Part shown: positions 42,464 through 52,831 of the stretch, piece by piece
Numbering within the stretch: the first letter of the stretch is position 1
Layout: every line of letters starts with the position of its first letter
Source: Azonexus sp.
GTDB taxonomy: Bacteria > Pseudomonadota > Gammaproteobacteria > Burkholderiales > Rhodocyclaceae
Assembly (NCBI GenBank): GCA_030696345.1
Contig: JAUYSK010000016.1
Location: 434,001-498,000 of the forward strand
Direction of reading: 5' to 3'
Length of the DNA: 64,000 nucleotides
Translations under genes and position numbers: made by a program
Notes under the pieces: model-generated
What the model was told of the DNA's origin: nothing
The model's input: the letters and a program-made list of their open reading frames with translations, nothing else
The model's database searches: none

Positions 42464-44086
42464 TTAGCGCCTACCGCCCAATATCGACCCCAGCATGCCG
42501 CGCAAAATCTGTTTGCCGACTTCACGACCGACTGTGCCGGCCATGCCGCGGGCGGCGCTTTTAGCGGCACTTTCCAGTACGCCTTCACGGCGTCCGCCGC
42601 GCGGGCCGGTGCTGCCACCGAACATTTCGCCAATGCTGTCGAGAATGCCGCCGCCGGATTCCTGGGGGGCGGGGGCGCTTTGACGGGGTTGCGGCGTCGG
42701 GCGCTGCTCTGCCTGCGGCTGGCTGGTGTGGTTGCCCCAGTCGTTGGCATCGATCCTGCCGCTGCCGGCTGGCGGCGCGGGGATGGCACCGGGGGCTGCT
42801 TGGGTCGTGGCGGGTTTGCCCCGGAGAATTTCGTAGGCCGATTCGCGGTCGATCGTTGTGCCGTAGGTGGCGAGCAGGGGCGAGGCCTGGATCATTGCCT
42901 TGCGCTCGTCGGCGGTCAGCGGGCCAAGCCGGGAGGCGGGCGGGAAGATCATGCTGCGCTCGACCATGGTCGGCCGGCCTTTTTCATCGAGGAAGGAAAC
43001 CAGCGCCTCGCCGACGCCGAGTTCGGTGATCGCCGTTGCGGCGTCGAATTTCGGGTTGGCGCGCATGGTTTGCGCGGCTGACTGCACGGCTTTCTGGTCG
43101 CGTGGTGTGAAGGCGCGCAGGGCGTGCTGGACGCGGTTGCCGAGCTGGCCGAGGATTTTTTCCGGGACATCGAGCGGGTTTTGCGTGACGAAATAGACGC
43201 CGACACCCTTCGAGCGGATCAGGCGAACGACCTGCTCGACCTTGTCGGTCAGCGCCTGCGGCGCATCGGTGAATAGCAGGTGGGCTTCGTCGAAGAAGAA
43301 GACCAGTTTGGGCTTTTCGAGATCGCCGGCTTCCGGCAGTTGCTCGAAGAGTTCGGCCAGCAGCCAGAGCAGGAAGGTGGAGTACAGCGCCGGCGCCTGC
43401 ACCAGCTTTTCGGCGGAAAGCACGTTGATGACGCCACGGCCGTTTTCGTCGAGCTTCATCAGGTCGTTGATGTCGAGCATCGGCTCGCCGAAGAACTGGT
43501 CGCCGCCCTGCTCGTCCAGCGTCAGCAAGCCGCGCTGGATGGCGCCGATCGAGGCTGACGAGACGTTACCGTATTCGGTGGTGAATTCCTTGGCGTTGTC
43601 GCCCACATACTGGATGCAAGCCCGCAGGTCTTTCAGATCGATCAGCAGCAGGCCCTTGTCATCGGCAATCTTGAAGACCAGTTGCAACACGCCGGTCTGG
43701 GTGTCGTTGAGGTTGAGCAGGCGGGCGAGCAGTAGCGGGCCCATGTCGGAAATGGTGGCGCGAACCGGGATGCCGCCCTGACCGAAAACGTCCCAGAAGG
43801 CGACCGGGTTGGCGTAGGGCGCGAAGCCTTCGAGGCCGAGATCTTTCAGCCGCGCTTCCAGCTTCGGCGTGACGACGCCGGCGGCGCCCATGCCGGAAAG
43901 GTCGCCCTTGACGTCGGCCATGAAGACCGGCACGCCAGCGTAGGACAGGCGTTCGGCGATCGATTGCAGCGTGACGGTCTTGCCGGTGCCGGTGGCGCCG
44001 GTGATCAGGCCGTGGCGGTTGGCCATCTGCGGCAACAGGGCCGGGTAGCCGTCTTCGGACTTGGCGAGGTAAAGGGGTTCGGACAT
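42464..44086 (-). CDS. HerA-like ATPase (DUF853 family)
   Basis: About 540 residues. Walker A is [18 protein letters not shown] near residue 30 and Walker B is [17 protein letters not shown]. The segment [33 protein letters not shown] is typical of this HerA/FtsK-related family. The C-terminus is Pro/Gln-rich, then Gly/Arg-rich with [19 protein letters not shown]. It may move or unwind DNA, but the bacterial members are poorly characterised. The start at 44086 follows AAGAGGA; an ATG 33 bases upstream is less likely. Confidence 0.88.
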   Translation of the reverse strand: MSEPLYLAKSEDGYPALLPQMANRHGLITGATGTGKTVTLQSIAERLSYAGVPVFMADVKGDLSGMGAAGVVTPKLEARLKDLGLEGFAPYANPVAFWDVFGQGGIPVRATISDMGPLLLARLLNLNDTQTGVLQLVFKIADDKGLLLIDLKDLRACIQYVGDNAKEFTTEYGNVSSASIGAIQRGLLTLDEQGGDQFFGEPMLDINDLMKLDENGRGVINVLSAEKLVQAPALYSTFLLWLLAELFEQLPEAGDLEKPKLVFFFDEAHLLFTDAPQALTDKVEQVVRLIRSKGVGVYFVTQNPLDVPEKILGQLGNRVQHALRAFTPRDQKAVQSAAQTMRANPKFDAATAITELGVGEALVSFLDEKGRPTMVERSMIFPPASRLGPLTADERKAMIQASPLLATYGTTIDRESAYEILRGKPATTQAAPGAIPAPPAGSGRIDANDWGNHTSQPQAEQRPTPQPRQSAPAPQESGGGILDSIGEMFGGSTGPRGGRREGVLESAAKSAARGMAGTVGREVGKQILRGMLGSILGGRR

Positions 44087-44241
44087 GGCGGCGGATTCCT
44101 CTTGAAAGTATTCCGGCATTCTAGCAATGCTTGCGCGATGGATTGTGAAGGAGCGTAAACGGCAGGCAGCTTGCTGGCCTGACGAGATTGCCCGGCTGCG
44201 GGTAAAATGCCGCCTTCTTCGTTTATTGCAGTGAGAAAAGT

Positions 44242-44967
44242 ATGGCTGGTCATTCCAAGTGGGCCAATATCCAGCACCGTAAAGGTCGCCAGGATGAGAA
44301 GCGCGGCGCTGCCTTCTCCAAGATTGCCAAGGAAATCACCGTGGCCGCCAAGATGGGCGGCGGCGACATCAACTTCAATCCGCGTCTGCGTGTCGCGGTG
44401 GACAAGGCCAAGGGCGTCAATATGCCCAAGGACAAGATCGACACCGCCATCAAGAAGGGCACCGGCGAGCTGGAAGGCGTCGATTACGTCGAGATCCGCT
44501 ACGAAGGCTATGGCCTCGGCGGTGCGGCGATCATGGTCGACTGCCTGACCGACAACAAGGTGCGTACCGTGGCCGAAGTTCGCCACGCCTTCTCGAAATA
44601 CGGCGGCAACATGGGTTCCGATGGTTGCGTGGCTTTCCAGTTCAAGCACTGCGGGCAGATGATCTTTGCACCGGGCACCGATGAAGCAGCGCTGATGGAT
44701 GCCGCCATCGAAGCTGGCGCTGACGACGTGGCAAGCAATGACGACGGTTCGATCGAGGTTTTGACGCCGCCAAACGACTACATGGCCGTCAAGGACGCGC
44801 TCGAAGCCGCCGGATTCAAGCCGGAATTCGGTGAAGTGACGATGAAGCCGGAAGGCGAGAACGTCTTTGCCGGCGAGGACGGCGTGAAGATGCAAAAGCT
44901 GCTCGACGCGCTGGAAAACCTCGACGACGTCCAGGAGCTCTACACCACGGCAGTCATCGAAGACTGA
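44242..44967 (+). CDS. yebC: YebC/PmpR-family translation or transcription regulatory protein
   Basis: A 241-residue protein with the family opening [22 protein letters not shown] and the conserved [18 protein letters not shown] and [14 protein letters not shown] regions. Members bind DNA and have been linked to relief of ribosome stalling at proline runs; which applies here is not visible. It stands alone on the plus strand; ruvC, often a neighbour, is 1.5 kb downstream. Confidence 0.96.
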   Translation: MAGHSKWANIQHRKGRQDEKRGAAFSKIAKEITVAAKMGGGDINFNPRLRVAVDKAKGVNMPKDKIDTAIKKGTGELEGVDYVEIRYEGYGLGGAAIMVDCLTDNKVRTVAEVRHAFSKYGGNMGSDGCVAFQFKHCGQMIFAPGTDEAALMDAAIEAGADDVASNDDGSIEVLTPPNDYMAVKDALEAAGFKPEFGEVTMKPEGENVFAGEDGVKMQKLLDALENLDDVQELYTTAVIED

Positions 44968-45001
44968 CGTGCCGCGAGACACCGGTTAGTTTGAACGGGG
45001 A

Positions 45002-45059
45002 ATTCCCGCGAAAGCGGGAATCCAGAATATTTAGAAGACTGGATCCCCCGCTTTCCCGT
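45002..45059. repeat. REP-like element
   Basis: ATTCCCGC-GAAA-GCGGGAAT (45002-45021) followed by TCCAG and, 20 bases later, an inverted partner beginning CTGGATCCCCCGCTTTCCCG. The same design occurs at 62.9 and 63.4 kb. Confidence 0.8.
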
Positions 45060-45077
45060 TGCAGCCAAAGGACTTCC

Positions 45078-45554
45078 ATGAATTTTCGTTCGCTTACCCT
45101 TGCCCTGTTCGCTGCCACGCTGAGTCTCTCGGCCTCTGCCGGCCAGCTGGCCTGTCCCGATCTGGCTGCCACCGTGCAGGTCAATGCCTGCCCGACCGAA
45201 GAAGAACTGAAATTCACCTACAACGGGTATTGCAGCGACAACGCTAAGGCCTACGCCAATCAGACCGATTCATGCGTTCGCTACGAGGACTACCGCCAGA
45301 TGAAGAACACGGCGCGCTGGGAGTCGAAGGATGGCGAGTTCGACGGCTACGTCTCCTGCGATCTGCCGGCCGACAAGTTCAAGTCGCTCAAGGCGACCAG
45401 CATGAAGGTCGTGCCGCAGGGCAAGCTGACAAAATTGGTTTGCGCCTATCCGAACGGTATCAATTTCACCTACCGGACCAAAGGTGCCTGCAAACTGCTG
45501 GATGAAAAAGCCTGTGTCACGGATGCGGCTAACTGCAAGGCGGCTTGCGACTGA
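45078..45554 (+). CDS. Secreted cysteine-rich protein of unknown function
   Basis: About 158 residues. Signal peptide FRSLTLALFAATLSLSASA is followed by a mature region with ten cysteines (for example LACPDLAA, VNACPTEEE, ACKLLDEKACVTDAANCKAACD), suggesting several disulphides. No known motif is recognised. The ATG at 45078 follows AAAGGACTTCC; an upstream in-frame start would include the REP-like repeat. Confidence 0.75.
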   Translation: MNFRSLTLALFAATLSLSASAGQLACPDLAATVQVNACPTEEELKFTYNGYCSDNAKAYANQTDSCVRYEDYRQMKNTARWESKDGEFDGYVSCDLPADKFKSLKATSMKVVPQGKLTKLVCAYPNGINFTYRTKGACKLLDEKACVTDAANCKAACD

Positions 45555-45600
45555 AACCAGACACGCCCGATGCGTCGGCGCCCTGATCGACTAACCGGAC

Positions 45601-46452
45601 GTGCAACGCTTCTACCCTTTCCTCTTTGTCTTCCTGTGGAGCACCGGCTTCATCGGGGCGAAGTACGGCCTGCCTTACGCCGAGCCGCTGTCTTTCCTGC
45701 TGATTCGCTACGCCTTCGTCATTGCCCTGATGACTGCCATCGTGCTGGTGACTCGGGCGCCGTGGCCGAAGGAGCGGGTGCAATGGCTGCATATCGCAGT
45801 TTCCGGCGTGCTCGTTCATGCCGTCTATCTCGGCGGTGTCTTCGTCGCGATCAAGCATGGCCTGCCGGCCGGGGTAACGGCGCTGGTGGTCGGCATGCAG
45901 CCGCTGCTGACAGCTTTCGGCGCTGGCTGGCTGCTTGGTGAAAAAGTCAGCGGCCGGCAGTGGAGCGGGCTGGCGCTGGGCTTTGTCGGGGTCGGGCTGG
46001 TCGTTTCCGGCAAGTTCGGCGATGCAGCACTTGGGCCGATGCTGATTCCGGCGCTGGTGGCGTTGCTGGGCATTACGGCCGGCACGCTCTACCAGAAACG
46101 TTTCTGCGCCAGCTTCGATCTGCGTACCGGCTCGGTGATCCAGTTCGTGCCGACGGCCATCGTCACCATCATCGCCATCGCAATGTTCGAAGACTTTCAT
46201 GTCGAATGGACGGGCGAGTTCGCCTTTGCGCTCGGCTGGCTGGTGCTGGTTCTGTCGCTCGGTGCGATCAGCCTGCTCAACCTGCTGATCCGCAGCGGCA
46301 GTGCGGTCAATGTCGCCAGCCTTTTCTATCTGACGCCACTGAGTACGGCGCTGATTGCCTGGTTGATTTTTGGCGAAAATTTGACGTTGACCGCAGCATT
46401 CGGCATGTTGCTGGCAGTGAGTGGCGTTTATCTGGTGGCGAGGTCGAAATGA
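45601..46452 (+). CDS. EamA/DMT-family membrane transporter
   Basis: A 283-residue protein starting at GTG, with ten hydrophobic helices in two EamA repeats ([23 protein letters not shown] opening; ATAL-type second repeat with [22 protein letters not shown]). The substrate is unknown. Its stop overlaps the ruvC start as ATGA, so it shares a message with the ruv genes. Confidence 0.88.
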   Translation: MQRFYPFLFVFLWSTGFIGAKYGLPYAEPLSFLLIRYAFVIALMTAIVLVTRAPWPKERVQWLHIAVSGVLVHAVYLGGVFVAIKHGLPAGVTALVVGMQPLLTAFGAGWLLGEKVSGRQWSGLALGFVGVGLVVSGKFGDAALGPMLIPALVALLGITAGTLYQKRFCASFDLRTGSVIQFVPTAIVTIIAIAMFEDFHVEWTGEFAFALGWLVLVLSLGAISLLNLLIRSGSAVNVASLFYLTPLSTALIAWLIFGENLTLTAAFGMLLAVSGVYLVARSK

Positions 46453-46982
46453 TTGTTCCACGGATTCTTGGCATCGACCCAGGCCTGCGGGTGACTGGCT
46501 TTGGCGTGATCGAGATTCACGGCAAGCAACTGGTCTATGTCGCCAGCGGCTGCATCAAGTCGAACGAAAAACAATCGTTGCCGGAACGGATCAAGACCCT
46601 GTTTGCCGGGATCAGCGAAGTGATTGCAACCTACGAACCGAATCAGTCAGCAGTGGAAAAAGTCTTTGTTAACGTCAATCCGCAATCGACGCTGCTGCTT
46701 GGTCAGGCCCGCGGCGCGGCGCTCAGTGCGCTGGTTCATGCCGATCTGTCGGTTGCGGAATACACGGCGTTGCAGATCAAGCAGGCCGTCGTCGGTCAGG
46801 GTAAGGCGGCCAAGGAGCAGGTGCAGCACATGGTGGTCAGGCTGCTCAACCTGCCTGGTGCGCCGACCGCTGATGCCGCTGACGCGCTGGCCTGCGCCAT
46901 TTGCCACGCGCATGGCGGACAGGGGCTGGGGGCGTTTTCCACCACCGGTTTTCGCGTTCGCGGTGGGCGTCTGATAGGATAG
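46449..46982 (+). CDS. ruvC: Holliday-junction resolvase RuvC
   Basis: A 177-residue endonuclease that cuts Holliday junctions. The first catalytic Asp is in [18 protein letters not shown]; others are in [11 protein letters not shown] and [17 protein letters not shown]. The frame extends upstream through the EamA gene, but the ATG at 46449 matches the family start and overlaps the previous stop by four bases. Confidence 0.97.
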   Translation: MIVPRILGIDPGLRVTGFGVIEIHGKQLVYVASGCIKSNEKQSLPERIKTLFAGISEVIATYEPNQSAVEKVFVNVNPQSTLLLGQARGAALSALVHADLSVAEYTALQIKQAVVGQGKAAKEQVQHMVVRLLNLPGAPTADAADALACAICHAHGGQGLGAFSTTGFRVRGGRLIG

Positions 46983-47030
46983 AACCTGTGTGAAATTACA
47001 GTACCTTGCCCAGAAAGAAATCAAGCCGAG

Positions 47031-47609
47031 ATGATAGGAAGACTGACCGGCGTTATCGCCGAAAAAAATCCCCCACAGATCGTGCTCGATGTGAACGGCA
47101 TCGGCTACGAACTTGACGTGCCGATGAGCACTTTCTACAACCTGCCGGCGAGCGGCGAGAGAACTACCCTGCTCACCCACTTCGCGGTTCGGGAAGATGG
47201 TCACTACCTTTACGGTTTCCTGACTGAAGCCGAGCGTTTCGCCTTTCGGCAATTGCTCAAGGTTTCCGGCATCGGGGCGCGCACGGCGTTGTCGGTGCTC
47301 TCCGGCCTGTCGGTTGGCGATCTGGCTGCGGCGGTGGCGCAGCAGGAACTTGGCCGGCTGATCAAGATTCCCGGTATCGGCAAGAAGACTGCCGAGCGCC
47401 TGCTGCTCGAACTGAAGGGCAAACTGGCCGAAACCACCGGTGTTTCGCTGAGTGCTGCGGTCAACGATGAAAAACACGATATTTCCAACGCCCTGCTCGC
47501 CCTCGGCTACAACGAGAAAGAGGCGGCCTCCGCGATGAAAGCCTTGCCCGCCGACATCGGTACCTCGGATGGTATCCGGCAGGCCCTCAAACTGTTGTCC
47601 AAGGTCTGA
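47031..47609 (+). CDS. ruvA: Holliday-junction branch-migration protein RuvA
   Basis: A 192-residue RuvA: OB domain ([31 protein letters not shown]), two helix-hairpin-helix motifs ([37 protein letters not shown]) and a C-terminal RuvB-contact domain ([19 protein letters not shown]). It begins 48 bases after ruvC and its stop overlaps the next start (TGATG). Confidence 0.97.
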   Translation: MIGRLTGVIAEKNPPQIVLDVNGIGYELDVPMSTFYNLPASGERTTLLTHFAVREDGHYLYGFLTEAERFAFRQLLKVSGIGARTALSVLSGLSVGDLAAAVAQQELGRLIKIPGIGKKTAERLLLELKGKLAETTGVSLSAAVNDEKHDISNALLALGYNEKEAASAMKALPADIGTSDGIRQALKLLSKV

Positions 47610-48664
47610 TGCTCTCCGAAGAAAATCCCCGCCGGCTAGCGCAGATTGCGCTGGTGGTGCTGCTGATCATCGGCTGCATCGCCGTGTTGCTGCCCTTCAT
47701 CGGCGCCGTGCTGTTTGCCTTCGTGGTCTGGGCCTGCACCTGGCCGTTTTATTCGGAAAAGCTGCTGCCCCGCCTCGGCGGCCGCGACTCCCTCGGCGCA
47801 ACGCTGATGACGCTGTTGCTGATACTGGTCATGCTGCTCCCGATGGTTTTCCTGGCTGGCTCGCTGGCCAGCGGTGCCGACAACATGATCGAGTTTGCCA
47901 AACCCTATGTCGAGCAAGGGCTACCGACCGATCCACCGGTCTGGGTGAGCGGCATGCCGTTTTTTGGCGCCGAAATCCAGAATTTCTGGCACCAGATTGC
48001 CAGCAATCGCACCGAACTGAATGCCCTGCTCAAGCAACTGATTGTTCCCGCCCGGCAACTGGCCATCGCGCTCGGTGCCATCGCCGGCAACGGCCTGCTG
48101 CAACTGGCGCTGGTCCTCTTCGTGATCTTTTTCCTCTATCGCGATGGGGCAAAGGTCAGCCATGCCCTTTATGTGGGTGCCCGCAAGCTGGGCGGTGATC
48201 TGGGCGAGGAAGTTCTCGACAAGACACGGGGCACGGTGGTTGGTGTCATGCTGGGCATCGTCGGTACGGCTGCGGCTCAGGGCGCCGTCGCCATGCTCGG
48301 CTTTCTGATTGCCGGTGTGCCGGGCTCGGTACTGCTCGGCTTTGCCACATTTTTCCTGTCGATGATCCCGGTTGGCCCGCCGCTGATCTGGGGCGGCGCG
48401 GCGGCCTGGCTGTATGCCCAGGACCAGACCGGCTGGGCGATTTTCATGGTGCTTTACGGGCTTTTCATCATCAGCAGCATCGACAACTTCGTCAAACCGG
48501 TCCTGATTGCCCGGGGCGCCGGCATTTCCATCCTGCTGATCGGCCTTGGCGTGCTCGGTGGCGTGCTGGTCTTTGGCTTCATCGGCATCTTTCTTGGTCC
48601 GGTATTGCTGGCGCTGGGCCACATGTTGCTCGGCCGCTGGACGCGTGAGGAAGAATCCGCATGA
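47609..48664 (+). CDS. AI-2E (PerM/TqsA) family membrane protein
   Basis: A 351-residue protein with about eight membrane segments in the AI-2E family layout: N-terminal pair ([21 protein letters not shown]), a central soluble part, and C-terminal helices ([45 protein letters not shown]). Members are permeases or ion exporters of varied function. It is inserted between ruvA and ruvB and overlaps both by one to four bases. Confidence 0.9.
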   Translation: MLSEENPRRLAQIALVVLLIIGCIAVLLPFIGAVLFAFVVWACTWPFYSEKLLPRLGGRDSLGATLMTLLLILVMLLPMVFLAGSLASGADNMIEFAKPYVEQGLPTDPPVWVSGMPFFGAEIQNFWHQIASNRTELNALLKQLIVPARQLAIALGAIAGNGLLQLALVLFVIFFLYRDGAKVSHALYVGARKLGGDLGEEVLDKTRGTVVGVMLGIVGTAAAQGAVAMLGFLIAGVPGSVLLGFATFFLSMIPVGPPLIWGGAAAWLYAQDQTGWAIFMVLYGLFIISSIDNFVKPVLIARGAGISILLIGLGVLGGVLVFGFIGIFLGPVLLALGHMLLGRWTREEESA

Positions 48665-49716
48665 TCGAAACTGACAAACTGGTTGCCGAGCGGATCATCG
48701 CGCCGCAGGCAAAATCGGTGCAGGAAGAGGCCCTCGAACGGGCGCTCCGCCCCAAGCGGCTGGCCGACTACACCGGTCAGGTGAAGATTCGCGAGCAGCT
48801 GGAAATCTTCATTCAGGCCGCCCGCAATCGCGGCGACTCGCTCGACCACGTGCTGCTTTTCGGCCCGCCCGGGCTGGGCAAGACAACATTAGCCCACATC
48901 GTCGCCTACGAAATGGGCGTCAATCTGCGGTCGACCTCCGGCCCTGTGCTTGAGCGGGCTGGCGACCTCGCAGCCATCCTGACCAATCTCGAACCGCACG
49001 ACGTACTGTTCATCGATGAAATTCATCGTCTGAGCCCGGTGGTCGAAGAAATTCTCTACCCGGCACTGGAAGACTTCCAGATCGACATCATGATCGGCGA
49101 AGGCCCGGCTGCCCGTTCAGTCAAGCTCGACCTGCCGCCGTTCACGCTGGTCGGCGCCACCACTCGCGCCGGCATGCTGACCAACCCGCTGCGTGACCGC
49201 TTCGGCATCGTTGCCCGCCTTGAGTTCTACAACGCCGAGGAATTGCAAAGCATCGTCAGCCGGTCGGCGGCCTTGCTCAATGCGCCGCTTGATGCAGCAG
49301 GGGCTCTGGAAATCGCCAAGCGCTCGCGCGGTACGCCGCGTATCGCCAACCGGCTGCTGCGTCGGGTGCGTGACTACGCCGAGGTCAAGGCCGACGGCAA
49401 AATCACCAGCCCGGTCGCCGATGCCGCGCTCGCCATGCTCGACGTCGACCCGGCCGGGCTTGATGTCATGGACCGGAAGCTCCTTTTTGCCATCATCGAC
49501 AAGTTCGGTGGTGGTCCGGTCGGCGTGGACAACATTGCGGCCGCCATCGGCGAAGCGCGTGACACCATCGAGGATGTGCTGGAGCCCTACCTGATCCAGC
49601 AAGGCTACCTGCAACGGACGTTGCGTGGCCGCATTGCGACTCCCGCCGTCTACCGCCACCTCGGTCTGGCCGAGCCGGCCAGTGCGGTCGTCCGCGACCT
49701 GCTGGCCGATAGCTGA
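48661..49716 (+). CDS. ruvB: Holliday-junction DNA helicase RuvB
   Basis: A 351-residue AAA+ motor: Walker [17 protein letters not shown], Walker [17 protein letters not shown], sensor 1 [19 protein letters not shown] and the C-terminal winged helix [16 protein letters not shown] ... [10 protein letters not shown]. It drives branch migration with RuvA. The ATG overlaps the previous stop as ATGA. Confidence 0.98.
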   Translation: MIETDKLVAERIIAPQAKSVQEEALERALRPKRLADYTGQVKIREQLEIFIQAARNRGDSLDHVLLFGPPGLGKTTLAHIVAYEMGVNLRSTSGPVLERAGDLAAILTNLEPHDVLFIDEIHRLSPVVEEILYPALEDFQIDIMIGEGPAARSVKLDLPPFTLVGATTRAGMLTNPLRDRFGIVARLEFYNAEELQSIVSRSAALLNAPLDAAGALEIAKRSRGTPRIANRLLRRVRDYAEVKADGKITSPVADAALAMLDVDPAGLDVMDRKLLFAIIDKFGGGPVGVDNIAAAIGEARDTIEDVLEPYLIQQGYLQRTLRGRIATPAVYRHLGLAEPASAVVRDLLADS

Positions 49717-51201
49717 TCAGGCAGCGTTGTCGTTTCGGATGGAGTCCGCTCCAGCCAGACAGACGCGATTGCGCCCGGCAGCCTTGGCGGCATAGAGCGC
49801 CGCATCGGCCCGATTCACCGTCTGGTCAGTCGACTCGGTGCCGTCAAACTGGGCCACACCGACGCAAATCGAGACCCGAATCGATGGCGTGCTCGGGCAA
49901 GGCGTGCTTTCCGCCACTGCCAGCCGGAGTTTTTCGGCGATCTGGCGGCCCTCTTCGGCACTACACCCGGGCAGTACCATGAGAAATTCCTCGCCGCCCC
50001 AGCGCACGGCGAAATCGGCTGCCCGCAGCGTCGAGCGCAACCGGTGCGCGATGCTGGTCAGCACCTCGTCGCCAACGCGGTGGCCATAACGGTCGTTGAT
50101 AGTCTTGAAGTGGTCGATGTCGGCGAGCAGGACAGTGATGGCTTGCGGGCTGCGCCGATAGTTGGCCATCAGTTTTTCGATCAGGATGCTGAAGGCATGC
50201 CGGTTGAGGAGGCCGGTCAGCTTGTCGGTCGACGCCATTTCCTCGATTTTCGACTGATAGCGGCCAAGGGCGAGGTAGGTCAGGAAAATGACGACCAAAG
50301 TGACGGCAAGGCTGATTGCCAGATTGATATATAGCGTCTGGCGAATGCCGGCCAGCGAAACATCCTCATTTTGCTCGACGAACAGATACCACTTGAGTTC
50401 GGAAACGTAATTGACGTTGAGAATGTGGTTGTCGCCGCCATCGACGAACTGATAGGAGCCGCTTCGTTCGGCCAGGATACGGTCAAGGATTGCGGCCATT
50501 CCCGGTCGGCTGCGCAGATCCGGCGCCAGACCTTTCTGTCCACCGTAGAGAACGATGCGACCGCTGGCGTCGGCAAAGTAAATGGTGCGCTGGAAGCGGG
50601 CCTGATACTGCTGGATCAGGTGGCGAACGGAATCGACGGTAAGGCCGATGCCGGTGGCACCGATATATTGCCCGGCAAAATCGGACACGCGGTAATTGAT
50701 GAAAATGGTCAGCTTGTCGTTGTTGACGAGATCGGGATCGACGTTGATTTCGTAGTCGTCGCGCATATTGCGGACCCGGTAGTACCAGGCATCGCGCGGC
50801 TCGGATTCGGATACCCGCTTGAAAGTGCCTTCGCCGGTGTAGTAATTTCCGGTCTTGTCGGAGACGAAGAAACTGCTGAAGGCTTTATGGCGCAGTTTGA
50901 CCTCGGCCAGGTAACGCGACAGTTCGCTGACATCCTTTTCGCCCTTGATTACCCACTCGCGCAAGAAAGTGTCGTGGGCCATGGTCGACGAAATGAGAAC
51001 GGGCCGGACCAGATCCTTCTGGATTTCTGAATAGATGTTGCTCGAGGTCAGTGGCAGATCCTGGCCGATGATGGCGCTATGGATGGCGTCCTTGGAGACG
51101 AAATAGCCGAATAGCGTTGTGGCGAAAAAGCCGGCACTGAGAAGCAGGCTCAACAGCAGGATCAGGCTGCGCCGATCAGAAATTTGAAAAGGACGGGACA
51201 T
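49717..51201 (-). CDS. Membrane-bound diguanylate cyclase with extracytoplasmic sensor
   Basis: A 494-residue protein. The N-terminal helix is SLILLLSLLLSAGFFATTLFGYF. A periplasmic dCACHE-like sensor follows (about 45-275, with DAWYYRVRNMRDDYEINVD and VNYRVS-type strands). A second helix is LYINLAISLAVTLVVIFLTYLAL. The GGDEF domain (about 325-485) has the active motif RWGGEEFLMVLPG. It makes cyclic-di-GMP in response to an external signal of the small-ligand type. It stands convergent to ruvB. Confidence 0.92.
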   Translation of the reverse strand: MSRPFQISDRRSLILLLSLLLSAGFFATTLFGYFVSKDAIHSAIIGQDLPLTSSNIYSEIQKDLVRPVLISSTMAHDTFLREWVIKGEKDVSELSRYLAEVKLRHKAFSSFFVSDKTGNYYTGEGTFKRVSESEPRDAWYYRVRNMRDDYEINVDPDLVNNDKLTIFINYRVSDFAGQYIGATGIGLTVDSVRHLIQQYQARFQRTIYFADASGRIVLYGGQKGLAPDLRSRPGMAAILDRILAERSGSYQFVDGGDNHILNVNYVSELKWYLFVEQNEDVSLAGIRQTLYINLAISLAVTLVVIFLTYLALGRYQSKIEEMASTDKLTGLLNRHAFSILIEKLMANYRRSPQAITVLLADIDHFKTINDRYGHRVGDEVLTSIAHRLRSTLRAADFAVRWGGEEFLMVLPGCSAEEGRQIAEKLRLAVAESTPCPSTPSIRVSICVGVAQFDGTESTDQTVNRADAALYAAKAAGRNRVCLAGADSIRNDNAA

Positions 51202-51323
51202 AAGCGCGATTATGTGGGACGGCAGCCCCGAATGCCAAGGATACTCAGCCTTTGTTTGATAAAGAATTGTTCTGGAAACAGATCGTTACAAAACAATGCT
51301 GCGACGCAATGTAAAATCGCAGG

Positions 51324-51746
51324 ATGAAATACGAGCCCAAACCCAACGCCTTTTCGATCCCCGTTCGCGTCTATTATGAGGATACCGATGCCGGTGGGGT
51401 CGTTTATTACGCCAACTATCTGAAGTTCTTTGAGCGCTGCCGCACCGAGTGGATGCGTTTTGCCGGGCATGATCAGTCGGCACTGGCGGCTGAGGCCGGG
51501 ATTGGCTTCGTTGCCCGCAAGGCAAGTTGCGAATACCTGAAGCCAGCCAGGCTTGATGACGAATTGATCGTTGGTCTCGAAGTTGAAAAGCTCACCCGCG
51601 TTCGCGTTGTCTTCCGCCAGCACGTGCGGCGCGGCGATGTCGAACTGGTCACCGGTACCGTCGAAATCGCCTGCGTCAATATGGCCACCATGACGCCTTC
51701 TGCCATCCCTGAATTCCTGCATAGCAAACTGGAAGCGCTGAAATGA
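51324..51746 (+). CDS. ybgC: Tol-Pal-associated acyl-CoA thioesterase YbgC
   Basis: A 140-residue hot-dog-fold thioesterase. The catalytic Asp lies in VYYEDTDAGGVVYYANYLKFFER and further conserved residues in RTEWMR. It is the first gene of the tol-pal operon, and its stop overlaps the tolQ start as ATGA. The role in the envelope is not fully settled. Confidence 0.95.
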   Translation: MKYEPKPNAFSIPVRVYYEDTDAGGVVYYANYLKFFERCRTEWMRFAGHDQSALAAEAGIGFVARKASCEYLKPARLDDELIVGLEVEKLTRVRVVFRQHVRRGDVELVTGTVEIACVNMATMTPSAIPEFLHSKLEALK

Positions 51747-52420
51747 ACGTCACCCAGGATCTTTCCATCCTCCACTTGATTCTCCAGGCCAGCGCTGTCG
51801 TGCAGGTCGTCATGGCCCTGCTGGCCGGCATCTCGTTCATGTCCTGGTACTACATTTTCATGAAGTGGTTCTCGGTGCGTCAGGCGCGCAACAAGACCGA
51901 AACTTTCGAGCGCGATTTCTGGTCCGGTGGCGACCTGAACAACATGTACAACAGCGCGGTTAACGACCGCCACCATGCCGGTTCGATGGAGCGCATCTTT
52001 GAAGCCGGCTTCCGCGAATTCACCAAGCTCAAGGGCCAGAAGAACCTCGACCCGAAAGACATTGTTGATGGTTCCCGCCGCGCCATGCGCGCCACCTATC
52101 AGCGCGAAATGGATGCCTTGGAATCGCACCTTGCTTTCCTCGCTTCGGTCGGCTCGGTTTCTCCGTATATCGGCCTGTTCGGCACCGTCTGGGGCATCAT
52201 GCATGCCTTCCGCGGGCTGTCGAACGTTGGCCAGGCGACGCTGGCTTCGGTCGCTCCCGGTATTGCCGAAGCGCTGGTCGCCACGGCGATCGGCCTGTTC
52301 GCGGCGATTCCGGCCGTGCTTGCCTACAACCGCTTCGCCCACGACATTGATCGCCTGGCGACGCGCTACGAGAGTTTCATGGAAGAATTCTCGAACATCC
52401 TCCAGCGGCAGATGCGTTAA
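51743..52420 (+). CDS. tolQ: Tol-Pal system inner-membrane protein TolQ
   Basis: A 225-residue MotA/TolQ/ExbB-family protein with three membrane helices. The conserved GSVSPYIGLFGTVWGIMHAFRGL block and the final helix (VATAIGLFAAIPAVLAYNRF) are present. With TolR it forms the proton channel that powers TolA during cell division. Confidence 0.97.
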   Translation: MNVTQDLSILHLILQASAVVQVVMALLAGISFMSWYYIFMKWFSVRQARNKTETFERDFWSGGDLNNMYNSAVNDRHHAGSMERIFEAGFREFTKLKGQKNLDPKDIVDGSRRAMRATYQREMDALESHLAFLASVGSVSPYIGLFGTVWGIMHAFRGLSNVGQATLASVAPGIAEALVATAIGLFAAIPAVLAYNRFAHDIDRLATRYESFMEEFSNILQRQMR

Positions 52421-52423
52421 GCC

Positions 52424-52825
52424 ATGCGCCAGCGCCGCCTGAAAAACGAAATCAACGTCGTCCCCTACATCGACGTCATGCTGGTGCTGCTCGTCATCTT
52501 CATGGTGGCGACGCCGATGATGACGACGGGTTCGGTTGATTTGCCGACGACCGGGACGGCGCCGCAGAAGCCGCCAAAGTACATCAAGGTTGAGGTAGGC
52601 AGCGATGGCGCGCTGTCAGTTTTCGACGCCAACGGCAAGCCCAGAAAAATCCGGGGCATCAAGGATCTGAAGGGCGAACTCAATTCCCTGAAGTCAGGCG
52701 ACGAGAAAATAGCTGTGCTGATCGCCGGCGACAAGGAAACCCAGTACAAGAACGTCATCGAGGTGCTCGATGAGGTCAAGCGCATGGGCTTCGAGAAGGT
52801 TGGCCTGGAAACCGCCAGCAAATAA
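52424..52825 (+). CDS. tolR: Tol-Pal system protein TolR
   Basis: A 133-residue ExbD/TolR protein with one membrane helix. The proton-carrying Asp is in NVVPYIDVMLVLLVIFMV, and a periplasmic domain ends in VIEVLDEVKRMGFEKVGLET. It starts three bases after tolQ. Confidence 0.97.
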   Translation: MRQRRLKNEINVVPYIDVMLVLLVIFMVATPMMTTGSVDLPTTGTAPQKPPKYIKVEVGSDGALSVFDANGKPRKIRGIKDLKGELNSLKSGDEKIAVLIAGDKETQYKNVIEVLDEVKRMGFEKVGLETASK

Positions 52826-52831
52826 GTGGAC

